Origin: Gloeothece verrucosa PCC 7822
Lineage (GTDB): Bacteria > Cyanobacteriota > Cyanobacteriia > Cyanobacteriales > Microcystaceae
DNA: 64,000 bases
NCBI RefSeq assembly: GCF_000147335.1
Contig: NC_014502.1
Location: 227,994 to 291,993 of the forward strand
Reading direction: 5' to 3'
Shown piece after piece: positions 34,621-43,612 of the stretch. Numbering within the stretch: position 1 is the first letter of the stretch; every line of letters begins with the position of its first letter. A program made the position numbers and the translations under genes. The notes beneath the pieces were generated by a model that made no database searches, was not told where the DNA came from, and saw only the letters and a program-made list of their open reading frames with translations.

Positions 34621-37333
34621 AATCGGAACCAAAACTATTAGATTACCAGGAGGGAAAAAAGAAAAACTCAAGCCGTTTGAGGACAATTTTGACTTGCTTA
34701 CTTACGTTGAGTATCGAGAAGGAGGTAAAAATGTAGGCGCTGCTGTGCAGAAGAAGAAAAATAAGGAAAGTTACAAAATCGTGGGTGGTGTTGATGTATG
34801 CGGGATTTCACCGGTTGGTGAACCCGAACAATTACTCGGTTTCTTATCCCGTATAAGTTCCGGAATTAAGGATTTACCCAAAGGAGAAACACTGACTTTC
34901 CACTTCGGCATCTTCGTTGACGATAATCCTCGTCAGCAAGAATTAGCCGAACTGCAAAGGAAAACTGATTCACCCGTTTTACAACTATTGCTCGGGGGGG
35001 CAAGGAAACGGGTAAGGCAGTTAACCGTCTCGGGTATCCGTAAGCGCAACTTTTTAAGGATTTATTATACCTATACAGTAGAGGAGGGAGTTAACAGAAG
35101 CAATACAGACTTTTTTGACAACATTCTCATCGCTTTAGAGAAGGGGTGGCACAAGTTCACCGGTGCAGAGCGTGAACTCAAAACCACAGCCGTCCAACAA
35201 ATATTACTCGACGCTTATCATAGGGGGTTCGCCAGATTCCTTAACCTGCTGTCAGAGCAGATGTACTTAGAGGTTAGACCCCTGTCGGTAGAGGAGTTAT
35301 GGGAGATTGATTGGGGACGCTTTAATAAGTCTGCACCTCGGTCATTATCTCAAAAAGTCATCGTGGAGAAGGAGGAGTTCAATGAAGAGATAAACAGCAG
35401 GATACATCCACTGTCGTTGTTACTTAACAAGGAGGTACCCTTCGCTTGTCGAGATTGCGTAAAAAATAACGGAAAATATACAGGTGTGTGTTTATGGGCC
35501 GATAAACCGGATGGGTGGATTGATGGTATTGCACAGCTAAAGTCAGTCTGGGAGGTGATGAGCAAACCCAACGTTTGGGATACCGAGATTTTCGTACAAC
35601 TACAAAGTGGTAACGAGCGCCTGTTAAAAGATAAGATGAACTCTCTCACCAAACAGGCACAGGTAGCGGCGACACAAGCAGCAACGAAAAACCACACCGA
35701 TGTAGGCGCAGAACTGAGGATAAACAAGACAATTGAGGCTGAAGCCGCCTTATACGAAGGAGCCAAGCCAATATGGGCATCAATTGTCTTCCTCATCCAC
35801 CGTGATAATACAAAAGAATTAAATCGAGCCTGTGACGATTTCTGTTCTCTATTCCAACAGCAGGGTTGGGTGGTGCGCGAGACGGAGTACGCCTGGTCTA
35901 TCTGGCTCGAAACATTCCCCACTTTAATCTGGCGGAGAATGCTATCATCTCCTTTCAATCGCCGCCAGAACTATCTATCAACTGAAATTCCCGGGCAGTT
36001 GCCACTGGTATGTAATTATTCCTTAGATAGACGAGGATTCGAGCTTATAGCAAGTGAAGGGGGTACTCCTATCTATCTTGATATTTACGATCAACATCGC
36101 AATCTAATGATTTTCGGACGTACCCGTTCGGGCAAATCGGCCCTCGTTGCCGATATGCTAACAATGGGAATAGTAAAAGGTTTGCCCATCACGGCCCTTG
36201 ATTTCCCTAGAGCCGATGGTACCGGTACCTTTAACGACCTCTGCAAGCAGTTACCCTCTTTTTGCAAATACGTTGATACTGGGGATTTAGAGGAGGGTAT
36301 TAACGCCCTAGAACCCCCCAATTTACGGGGAGCATCGCCAAAGGTGAAAAAAGAGAAACTTGCCGATTTTAAGGAATCTCTACAAGAGATCCTGAAAATG
36401 ATGATTCTCGGGATTGACAATCAATATTTCGATATTAATCCCGATAGCGTCAAATCCCTTCTAACTCTGGCTCTAGAGGAATTTTACAACAACGACGACA
36501 TTAAGAATAGATTTGCCATTGCCTTCCGTAAAGGTTTTGGGTCAATTGAATGGCAACAGATGCCCACACTTATCGATTTCAAGCAGTTTCTTTCCTTGGA
36601 ACGTTTGAAATTGATAGACCCCGACACTTCGACCGTTAAAGCGTTAAAATTCTGCAAATTGAAGCTCGATGAATGGTTAAAAAGTCGATTGGGGGAAATT
36701 CTCAGTAAACCTACCACTTTTAATAGTGATACCCAGATGTTAGTCATCGCACTGCGGAATCTTAAATCTAACCTTGATGCTGCTGTTATTGCTTCTCTGG
36801 CGTATCTAGGGGCTTTACGCCGCTCTCTAACTTTTAGTGAAAGTATCTTTTTCCTCGATGAAGCCCCGATTTTATTTGAGTTTGACCCGATTAGCTTAAA
36901 TGTTGGGCGTTTATGTGCCAATGGTGCCAAGTCGGGAATAAGGGTCATTCTCAATTCCCAGGAACCCTTGTCAATAGCCAAGTCCGCCGGTGCCGACAAG
37001 ATCCTCGCCAACATGACAACGAGATTGATAGGGCGTATTGAATCCCAATCGATCACCGATTACTGCGACGTTTTTCGTTACCCAGACTGGTTGATTGCTG
37101 ATAATGCCTTGGAAGGATTTAAACCCAATTCTTACCATTGGTATTCTAATTGGCTGCTAGATGATCAGGGATTTTTAGCTCGTGTGCGACATTATGCGGC
37201 TCCGGAATTGATGGGGTTGATCGCCAATAATCCCAAAGAATCCGAATTAAGACGCAAAATTTTCACTCAATATAGCGGCGATGAAGTTAGAGCCATCTAT
37301 GAATTATCAAAACTTTACCAACCCGCCTCCTAA
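34613..37333 (+). CDS. virB4: VirB4/TraC-like conjugative ATPase
   Basis: 906 residues from the ATG at 34613, which overlaps the VirB3 stop. Walker A is GRTRSGKS at 502-509 (within MIFGRTRSGKSALVADML). Walker B is IFFLDEAP near 745-752, followed by the region RVILNSQEPLSIAKSAGADKILANMTTRLIG, as given in part, which fits the arginine-finger part of the family. The N-terminal 450 residues form the VirB4 membrane-proximal domain. It supplies ATP-driven work for pilus assembly and substrate transfer. Length and the full motif set indicate a working enzyme. Confidence 0.9.
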   Translation: MTKIGTKTIRLPGGKKEKLKPFEDNFDLLTYVEYREGGKNVGAAVQKKKNKESYKIVGGVDVCGISPVGEPEQLLGFLSRISSGIKDLPKGETLTFHFGIFVDDNPRQQELAELQRKTDSPVLQLLLGGARKRVRQLTVSGIRKRNFLRIYYTYTVEEGVNRSNTDFFDNILIALEKGWHKFTGAERELKTTAVQQILLDAYHRGFARFLNLLSEQMYLEVRPLSVEELWEIDWGRFNKSAPRSLSQKVIVEKEEFNEEINSRIHPLSLLLNKEVPFACRDCVKNNGKYTGVCLWADKPDGWIDGIAQLKSVWEVMSKPNVWDTEIFVQLQSGNERLLKDKMNSLTKQAQVAATQAATKNHTDVGAELRINKTIEAEAALYEGAKPIWASIVFLIHRDNTKELNRACDDFCSLFQQQGWVVRETEYAWSIWLETFPTLIWRRMLSSPFNRRQNYLSTEIPGQLPLVCNYSLDRRGFELIASEGGTPIYLDIYDQHRNLMIFGRTRSGKSALVADMLTMGIVKGLPITALDFPRADGTGTFNDLCKQLPSFCKYVDTGDLEEGINALEPPNLRGASPKVKKEKLADFKESLQEILKMMILGIDNQYFDINPDSVKSLLTLALEEFYNNDDIKNRFAIAFRKGFGSIEWQQMPTLIDFKQFLSLERLKLIDPDTSTVKALKFCKLKLDEWLKSRLGEILSKPTTFNSDTQMLVIALRNLKSNLDAAVIASLAYLGALRRSLTFSESIFFLDEAPILFEFDPISLNVGRLCANGAKSGIRVILNSQEPLSIAKSAGADKILANMTTRLIGRIESQSITDYCDVFRYPDWLIADNALEGFKPNSYHWYSNWLLDDQGFLARVRHYAAPELMGLIANNPKESELRRKIFTQYSGDEVRAIYELSKLYQPAS

Positions 37334-37359
37334 ATTTATTTTATAACGGAGCATTATCA

Positions 37360-38073
37360 ATGAGCAAAAAAGGAATTTTCATAGGATTCATCAGTGCCGT
37401 AGGACTTCTAGCTTTTCAGGTTCGTAGTGTGATCGCATCCGATAACATCTTAGAAGATCTCATCGGGCAGTTTATTGATATTAAATCCGAGTGGTTAGCA
37501 GTGGCTAATGGATTTGAACAGAGAATGGAAGCTTGGTTACAATCCCAATTAAACATTAATTTAGATGAAAACATCATCGGAGAATTGGGATTACCTGACC
37601 CCCAAGATATCCGTAACTTTATCGAAGAAACATTCTCCACAGATGGAGGTATTATCGAGCAAGGCCCCTTAGCCGCTAACAATGAGGATAGAGAAGCAAC
37701 TCGCGCCCTAGCACAGGAGACTTTAAGTAAAGAGGGTCAACAGGAACTCATAGACAAGTTAAATTTTGTTGAGGCGACAACACAACAGGCGATCTCATCG
37801 GGGCAGGACGCACAAAGCCGCACTGTTACCCAGGAAGTGCTGAAAGATATGGCTCTACAGAATGCTCAGATCGCTTCATCTCTGGCTGTACTGACTTCAC
37901 AGACGGTAGATGCAAGCACTAAACAGGATATGGCCAATTTGAATCTCGCCAATATCTCTTCTAGCATAGATAGCCAGAATCTCAGGCAACAAGCCAATTC
38001 GGCGGGGGCGGCTAACTCATTATTACAAATCGGGGGATTTGCTTCGGCAGGTTTGGATTATTCCCCCAAATAA
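37360..38073 (+). CDS. Secreted VirB5-like minor T4SS protein
   Basis: 237 residues. A signal peptide (KKGIFIGFISAVGLLAFQV, cleavage near VIASDN) precedes a mostly helical mature protein with Gln/Ala-rich coiled-coil stretches (ATTQQAISSGQDAQSRTVTQ, QNAQIASSLAVLTSQ). Its place between VirB4 and VirB6, and its helical periplasmic nature, match VirB5. Sequence similarity cannot be confirmed by eye. AACGGAG lies 9 nt upstream of the ATG. Confidence 0.7.
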   Translation: MSKKGIFIGFISAVGLLAFQVRSVIASDNILEDLIGQFIDIKSEWLAVANGFEQRMEAWLQSQLNINLDENIIGELGLPDPQDIRNFIEETFSTDGGIIEQGPLAANNEDREATRALAQETLSKEGQQELIDKLNFVEATTQQAISSGQDAQSRTVTQEVLKDMALQNAQIASSLAVLTSQTVDASTKQDMANLNLANISSSIDSQNLRQQANSAGAANSLLQIGGFASAGLDYSPK

Positions 38074-38116
38074 GTTGCCAATTTAACCATTATTAATTGA
38101 CTTGAGGTATGCAGTC

Positions 38117-39322
38117 ATGTTTATCCTGATGCAATCGACAGAAATCACACCACAAGAATTCCTAAAAGAGGCGCAACAGGCCCAGGAACTTGTGTCAAAA
38201 GCGATGGACAAACTGTGGATAGACCTATTGACTAGCGATATATATCATATATTGGCGGATTTTGGCGCATTTATTGCCGTTTTTACCATAGCTATCACGA
38301 TTTTATTCTTAGTCAAGGAGTTATTAGCTGATGAATTAGCCTTGCCTCCTTACGAACGTATAGTCTGGTTATTTATCGTCGTGGCGTTACTGGGGAATGG
38401 GGGTTCTTGGTTGGGCGAAGCGACAATACAGTACAGAAATATCTTAAACGGAATTAATCAACAAGTATTGACAAAAACTAACGCTCAATTAAGTTACGCA
38501 TATGCACAGGCCAGTGGGGAGATTTCTTTAGATATATGGACAAGCCAACAAATTCAACAAAAATGTGCCCCCATATCCGACCCCGTACTCAAACAACAGT
38601 GTATTGATGCCATTAAAGAGACAGCCCAACAAATGGCGAACCAGCAATTACCCTCGACTCCTGATAGTAATTGGATCGAAGATTTGGGAGCAATCATAGC
38701 TTCGGAATTAGAAACTATCGTCATCGGCTGGATGCTGGCTTGTTCTATAGCTTTCCAATGGATAGTCGAGGTGACGTGGGTATTGACGGGGTTGTTGGGA
38801 CCGTTAGCGGTAGGGGGAACCTTATTACCCGTTGCCCAAAAAAGTCTATATGCTTGGTTAATAGCATTCTACTCTGTGGGCTTGTGCAAACTTTGCTTCA
38901 ATATATTAATTGCTTTAATCGCCGTACTGCAAACGAGTTCTCCGTCTACCAACAAACTCATCTTCAGTATCGCGGTTGGGGTGATGAGTCCTATATTAGC
39001 AGTTGCTCTAGCCGCAGGTGGGGGAATGGCCACCTTTAGTAGTTTAGCAACCATAACCGGTGCGGTGGGGGGTATGGCGGGCGCGAAGATGGGGGGTGCA
39101 ATAATGACCGGGGCTTCAAAATCTGGAGCAACAGGCATGGGAATGGTGAGAAATGCCATGTCTTGGGGTAGGAATGCCGCCTCAAGCCTTGAACGTCGAA
39201 GATCATCACGACCTAGTGTTACCGTAATGCCAATGTCAAAAAACCGTTCTGTACGTACTGGTTCATTACCCGAGCGTACCATTAATGTTACTCCTCAAAA
39301 TACCTTACCCCCCGGCAGATAA
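38117..39322 (+). CDS. VirB6/TrbL-like polytopic membrane protein
   Basis: 401 residues from the ATG at 38117; an earlier TTG at 38102 is in the same frame. There are at least five hydrophobic segments, among them AFIAVFTIAITILFLVKELL, IVWLFIVVALLGNGG, MLACSIAFQWIVEVTWVLTGL and a glycine/alanine-rich one (ISIAVGVMSPILAVALAAGGG-like). A periplasmic loop holds two cysteines (QQKCAPISDPVLKQQC). The tail is basic (LERRRSSRPS). This matches VirB6/TrbL, the inner-membrane channel protein, in both size and position. Confidence 0.8.
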   Translation: MFILMQSTEITPQEFLKEAQQAQELVSKAMDKLWIDLLTSDIYHILADFGAFIAVFTIAITILFLVKELLADELALPPYERIVWLFIVVALLGNGGSWLGEATIQYRNILNGINQQVLTKTNAQLSYAYAQASGEISLDIWTSQQIQQKCAPISDPVLKQQCIDAIKETAQQMANQQLPSTPDSNWIEDLGAIIASELETIVIGWMLACSIAFQWIVEVTWVLTGLLGPLAVGGTLLPVAQKSLYAWLIAFYSVGLCKLCFNILIALIAVLQTSSPSTNKLIFSIAVGVMSPILAVALAAGGGMATFSSLATITGAVGGMAGAKMGGAIMTGASKSGATGMGMVRNAMSWGRNAASSLERRRSSRPSVTVMPMSKNRSVRTGSLPERTINVTPQNTLPPGR

Positions 39323-39345
39323 ATCTAATAGAAGGAGTGAAATCA

Positions 39346-40131
39346 ATGTCATTAGGAATTAGTGGAAAATTCAAAAAAGTTTCGGATAATTTAAGTCTAA
39401 GAGATTCTTATGGCTCCTTAGTTCTAATTTGCTTAGGAGGTGTTTTGTTAAACGTATTCTTTCAGGTTATCCTGTTTTTTAATTATCTCAAGTTAGCCAC
39501 CAAACCCCCTCCCACTTTAGTTCAATTATCTAACGGCGAATCGATAACGGTTAAGGGAATAGGCAACAACGATAGAACCGATGAATCTATCCAGAAATTT
39601 GTTCGAGATATTCTATCTTTAACATTCACTTGGACGGGAACTCTTCCGACAACTGACCCAAAAGCACAAGGAAATTATCAGAAAGATGCAGGCGTTTCTA
39701 TTAAAATCCCCGGCCAACCTTCTGAGCGCAAGATTACGACAGCCGCCTGGGAAGCGAGTTTCGCTTTTGAATTGCATTTTCGGGAGGAATTTCTGAAATT
39801 ATTAGCCGAGTTAGTCCCAAAATCTGTGTTTACTTCAGATACTCAGATGGCTTTTATCCCCGTTTACATCTCTTCGCCTCAGTTAGTCGCACCGGGTAAA
39901 TGGAAAGTGGTCATCCTTTCCAATCTGATGATGATTAAGAATGGAGAGAAGATGGGCGAATTCCTGCCCTTTAATAAAGAAATTTACGTAAGGGCTGTCG
40001 TTCCTCCTAATTACAGCTTTTTACCCCCTGATAATCTTTCATTATCCCTAGCCCAACAAGTGATTAATATGCGCCAAGGGGGGTTAGAGATTTATGCGAT
40101 TACAGATTTTAAACAGCAGGAGCTTCAATAA
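39346..40131 (+). CDS. VirB8/TraE-like inner-membrane protein
   Basis: 261 residues from the ATG at 39346, with AAGGAG 8 nt upstream; a GTG at 39337 is in frame but overlaps that site. One N-terminal membrane helix (LVLICLGGVLLNVFFQVILFF) and a large periplasmic part (ESIQKFVRDILSLTFTWTG, AAWEASFAFELHFREEFLKLL, WKVVILSNLMMI). This layout matches VirB8/TraE, which links the inner-membrane complex to the core. TAATG couples it to the VirB10 gene. Confidence 0.75.
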   Translation: MSLGISGKFKKVSDNLSLRDSYGSLVLICLGGVLLNVFFQVILFFNYLKLATKPPPTLVQLSNGESITVKGIGNNDRTDESIQKFVRDILSLTFTWTGTLPTTDPKAQGNYQKDAGVSIKIPGQPSERKITTAAWEASFAFELHFREEFLKLLAELVPKSVFTSDTQMAFIPVYISSPQLVAPGKWKVVILSNLMMIKNGEKMGEFLPFNKEIYVRAVVPPNYSFLPPDNLSLSLAQQVINMRQGGLEIYAITDFKQQELQ

Positions 40132-41834
40132 TGGTCAATACAATAGATAATCCCTCCATCCAAAAGAGTTCAACAGATGAAGTGGAGACAGATAATGATG
40201 AATTAACCCCTTGCTTATCGGGTTGGACTTGCGAAAAAGTTAACAGTTTAATAGGAATAGAAAATGACTCACAACAAGAACAATTTTTCCCCAATTTTGA
40301 AGAAGAATCAACCTTATCTGTTGAACAAGAAACCGGAGAAAATCAACAAAAAGCCAAAACAAAAAAGTTACCTTCTATCTCCAAAAACCCTTACATGAAA
40401 CTTGGGTTAATAGCCCTAATTTGTGGATGCGGTGTAATCTTTATTGGATTATTTCTGTCAAATGCCCCATCTTTTCGTTCAGAAAAGGGGACATCTCCTC
40501 AACAAGCGGACGCTCAATCTAAAAAAAAGACAAAAACCCCCACCCCCGAGGAGCAAATCGCCATCTATAAGGCTGAGGCGGCATTATCGTCACAATCACA
40601 ACAACTAAAACAAATGAGAGAAGCTGCCGATAAATATCATTCTAATGAACCTCTTCCACATCCAGTGCGGAACGAGTTCCGCACCCCAGTCAGAGCGGCT
40701 AATAATCCATCAACTGTACAACTGGAAGCAAGAGCCACTGATACACCATTACCTACATCTACAACTAGAACTATTCCTCCTTCTAACACACTTTATAGAG
40801 GAAAAATAAGTTATGCCCCTGGAGGCTATGTTAGTCGGGTACCTCAAAGGCGCATCAAATTACAACCCAATAATTTCTCAATACCGATAAGACAACAATC
40901 AATAGGTAACTCAACTACATTGAGTCATAGCTCTAATTTACGTGCATTGCCTGCGGCTACTAATTCGATTGATCCTATCAAACAATGGCAACAATTAGCC
41001 CTACTCGGTTCTTATAGCGCCGCATCCGTACCTTTTAATGCACAAAATACCGAACCATCTGAGGATGATTCACAGGGTAAAGTCTTGGATATGTCATCTA
41101 GTAATGAGGCTGATAATGGATCAATAAGTAATGATAAAACGCCTGTTATCCTAACCTCATCTACGGGGGATACAGAAGAGATGCAATTATTGGGAGACTC
41201 AGTACAATCGGGCCGCCTCATCCCTGTGGGAACAAAAATACCCGGAGAAATTGCTACATCGATTGTCTGGGCGCAGGGGACTCAGCAGTCCGAGCCTTTC
41301 GTGGTCACCATTACCGAACCGGTACGAGATCGCAACGGGGTTGAAGTTCTCCCACCCGGCACCGAAATCGTTTTTGAAGTTAAAGGAGTACATGATAGCG
41401 GTATGGTCCAAGGAAACCCTGTCGCTATACGAATTAATGGTCAAGAAATAGAGTTAGCGCCAAATGTATTTGGGTTGAGGGCATCTGGAGGTAAACCGTT
41501 GATTGCCAAATTAAGGAATGGTGCCGGGGGAGAGTTAGCTAGACAGGATGCAATTGGGTTCGTCGTCGGTGCATTGGGGAAAGTCGGGGAAATTGTCAAC
41601 CGTCCCTCTTCCACATCAACTAGCAGTGGGTATGGTAGCTTTGAAAGTTCTTCTACTTACAATGACCCTAACTTGATGGGTGCTGTCCTTGAAGGCGGAT
41701 TCAAACCTTTAAGCGAACAGTTGCTCGAACGTAACAAAAAAGAAATTGACGATTTGGAGGGAAGGGAAAGACTTTGGTATCTCAAGCAAGGAACAAAGGT
41801 ACAAATTATCGTTAACAAATCACTGGAGTTATAA
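40131..41834 (+). CDS. virB10: VirB10/TrbI-like core-complex protein
   Basis: 567 residues. A cytoplasmic N-terminus precedes one membrane helix (LGLIALICGCGVIFIGLFLS) near 90-110. A long proline/threonine/glutamine-rich stretch spans the periplasm. The TrbI domain runs from about 355 to 500: LIPVGTKIPGEIATSIVW, PFVVTITEPVRDRNGVEVLPPGTEIVFEV, VAIRINGQEIEL, as given in part. The C-terminus ends GTKVQIIVNKSLEL, as in the family. It forms the channel crossing both membranes. It overlaps the VirB8 gene by 1 nt and is 3 nt before the next gene. Confidence 0.85.
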   Translation: MVNTIDNPSIQKSSTDEVETDNDELTPCLSGWTCEKVNSLIGIENDSQQEQFFPNFEEESTLSVEQETGENQQKAKTKKLPSISKNPYMKLGLIALICGCGVIFIGLFLSNAPSFRSEKGTSPQQADAQSKKKTKTPTPEEQIAIYKAEAALSSQSQQLKQMREAADKYHSNEPLPHPVRNEFRTPVRAANNPSTVQLEARATDTPLPTSTTRTIPPSNTLYRGKISYAPGGYVSRVPQRRIKLQPNNFSIPIRQQSIGNSTTLSHSSNLRALPAATNSIDPIKQWQQLALLGSYSAASVPFNAQNTEPSEDDSQGKVLDMSSSNEADNGSISNDKTPVILTSSTGDTEEMQLLGDSVQSGRLIPVGTKIPGEIATSIVWAQGTQQSEPFVVTITEPVRDRNGVEVLPPGTEIVFEVKGVHDSGMVQGNPVAIRINGQEIELAPNVFGLRASGGKPLIAKLRNGAGGELARQDAIGFVVGALGKVGEIVNRPSSTSTSSGYGSFESSSTYNDPNLMGAVLEGGFKPLSEQLLERNKKEIDDLEGRERLWYLKQGTKVQIIVNKSLEL

Positions 41835-41837
41835 ACG

Positions 41838-42530
41838 ATGAAGTCATTTGTATTAAGCGGCTTAGTTGTGGGATTATTTGCTTTACCTGTCTTATCGCAG
41901 ACTAATATTGTCCGACTCCTCCCTTTTGGTAATTCTGATGGACAAACCCGACAAAGGGAGCCGGAGACGATATATCTATCCAATGGTCATGGAGTTACCA
42001 TAAGCTTTCTATCATCTTCTGAATCTATCAAACAAGCATGGTTAGATAATCCCTCATTTGTTGTATTATTTGCTGATGGCTGTCTCCAGGGTTTACAGGA
42101 TAATTGTCAACAACAAAAAGGTGATATTAAAGTTCTCCACCTCAAGAGGATAAACGATTTAAAAATACCAGGACTTCCCCCATCGCCAAGAAGCTTGCTA
42201 ACCGTTATTACTCAATCAACTGAGGGGAAGGGAAGCGTTTATCTTTTTAAGATTGTTAAATCTACTAAGCCTAGCTATTTAGTCTTTGAAATTACGGCGG
42301 TGGAAAATGATGAATCGGTCACCGTCAACAATCACCAAATACTTCAAATATTTCGACAGGGAGTATTAGTAGCCAAACAACAAAAATTCTTAACTGAAGG
42401 TTCTCCCTTAGATAAAGAAGTCCACAATTTTCTCACCTACTTATCTCTTGGTTTATCTGTGGAAGATGCAGCCAGTAAGTCCGGTCTTTCAGAAAAAGTA
42501 GTCGCTCGTTTACAGGAGTTAGGACAATAA
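41838..42530 (+). CDS. VirB9/TraK-like periplasmic T4SS protein
   Basis: 230 residues. A signal peptide (SFVLSGLVVGLFALPVLSQ) leads to a beta-rich mature part: ETIYLSNGHGVTISFLSSSESIKQAWLDN, as given in part, then IKVLHLKRI and SLLTVITQSTEGKGSVYLFKIV. This strand order, ending in a G-x-x-Y-L-F-K strand, recalls VirB9/TraK. The C-terminal third is helical (LSVEDAASKSGLSEKVVARLQEL). It lies directly after VirB10 and its stop overlaps the next ATG by 1 nt. The assignment rests on position and layout. Confidence 0.65.
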   Translation: MKSFVLSGLVVGLFALPVLSQTNIVRLLPFGNSDGQTRQREPETIYLSNGHGVTISFLSSSESIKQAWLDNPSFVVLFADGCLQGLQDNCQQQKGDIKVLHLKRINDLKIPGLPPSPRSLLTVITQSTEGKGSVYLFKIVKSTKPSYLVFEITAVENDESVTVNNHQILQIFRQGVLVAKQQKFLTEGSPLDKEVHNFLTYLSLGLSVEDAASKSGLSEKVVARLQELGQ

Positions 42531-43612
42531 TGCTAATCAAACCCCTTTGGCTCCGCCAACTCAAACTCCCCTATTTTTGGGGACTAGGATGGGGATTATT
42601 TTGGGTGCTTAGTTTCATGATGCTAATGATTAAGCCTGGAATGTCTGATGAATATCCACCCGTTACATTTGAATCTTTACCACCCCTTAATGAGGGAGTT
42701 TCATTCATTTTACCTGATGGCAAAAAATTTACCCTCCCATCTGGTCAGCGATTAGAGACGTTCTTAACTTTGGAAGATTTAGGCTTCGGTTCTTTGACTT
42801 TAAATAAGATCATTACTTCAATTAATAGCTCTCCAGAAAATTATTCTCTTGACCAGTTTGGCTATTTCTTTAAAGCGAATTTAGGGCAAGTGTTAAATAA
42901 TGTTAAAGGATTAGGCAATTATCCCTTGAAGGCTATTCCCCTTTTTCAAAATCTTTTGAAGTCCAAAGGATATAAAATCAATAAGGTACAGAATACTCTT
43001 CTTAAAGATTTAGTCAAACAATACCCAGAGTTAAATCAGCTTTCCTTTAAGAACTTTGACTTATCCTTATACAATTTATTGTCAATTCCTGGCTTAACTA
43101 ATACTCCTTTCCTTCAGTTCAGTAATTGGCAAAGTTTGAAGGTTAATGAGGTTCCTGCTTTGGTTGAGTTTCCCCTTAATTTCCTTAACATGGATGAAGG
43201 ATTTGCTGTTGTTGACTTAGTGTTGGGTAAATCGGAACATCCCACTAACCGCAGTGTTTCTGGTAGCTATCAATCAGGTTTTAACAAAAACTGTACCAAA
43301 AACTGTGCCCACATAGAATTAGCCGCTAATCCTGTAGTTGCTGGAGGGCAGTGGATAAGCGGCAAGGAGCAAAAAGTAAGCGGCGGTAACGGCTGCTTGA
43401 AATCGGTCAACGGTGGTGATGAACCCACCGGCAGACACCCCTATGGCAACTCATTTAAGGTAGTCGTCTGGAATGTTGATGAATCCACAGATAAGGTCGA
43501 TACTGTGTTGTTTTTTAGAAAAAAGGTTTGGTGTGGGGCAACACCCTATTTTATAGGCCCCATACCGTTTCAAACTCTTTCTACTGGTGATTCTATCTTC
43601 GTTGGTTTGTAG
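42530..43612 (+). CDS. T4SS-operon exported protein, hypothetical
   Basis: 360 residues. An N-terminal membrane or signal segment (YFWGLGWGLFWVLSFMMLMI) precedes a mature part with helix-rich repeats (SLDQFGYFFKANLGQVLNNV, then YPLKAIPLFQNLLKSKGY). A C-terminal cysteine-containing domain follows (NKNCTKNCAHIELAAN, GGNGCLKSVNGGDEPTG, KVWCGATPYFIGPIPF). Four cysteines could form disulfides in the periplasm. It is tightly packed between the VirB9-like and VirD4 genes, so it is very likely part of the transfer apparatus and perhaps specific to cyanobacterial systems. No known domain is recognised. Confidence 0.7.
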   Translation: MLIKPLWLRQLKLPYFWGLGWGLFWVLSFMMLMIKPGMSDEYPPVTFESLPPLNEGVSFILPDGKKFTLPSGQRLETFLTLEDLGFGSLTLNKIITSINSSPENYSLDQFGYFFKANLGQVLNNVKGLGNYPLKAIPLFQNLLKSKGYKINKVQNTLLKDLVKQYPELNQLSFKNFDLSLYNLLSIPGLTNTPFLQFSNWQSLKVNEVPALVEFPLNFLNMDEGFAVVDLVLGKSEHPTNRSVSGSYQSGFNKNCTKNCAHIELAANPVVAGGQWISGKEQKVSGGNGCLKSVNGGDEPTGRHPYGNSFKVVVWNVDESTDKVDTVLFFRKKVWCGATPYFIGPIPFQTLSTGDSIFVGL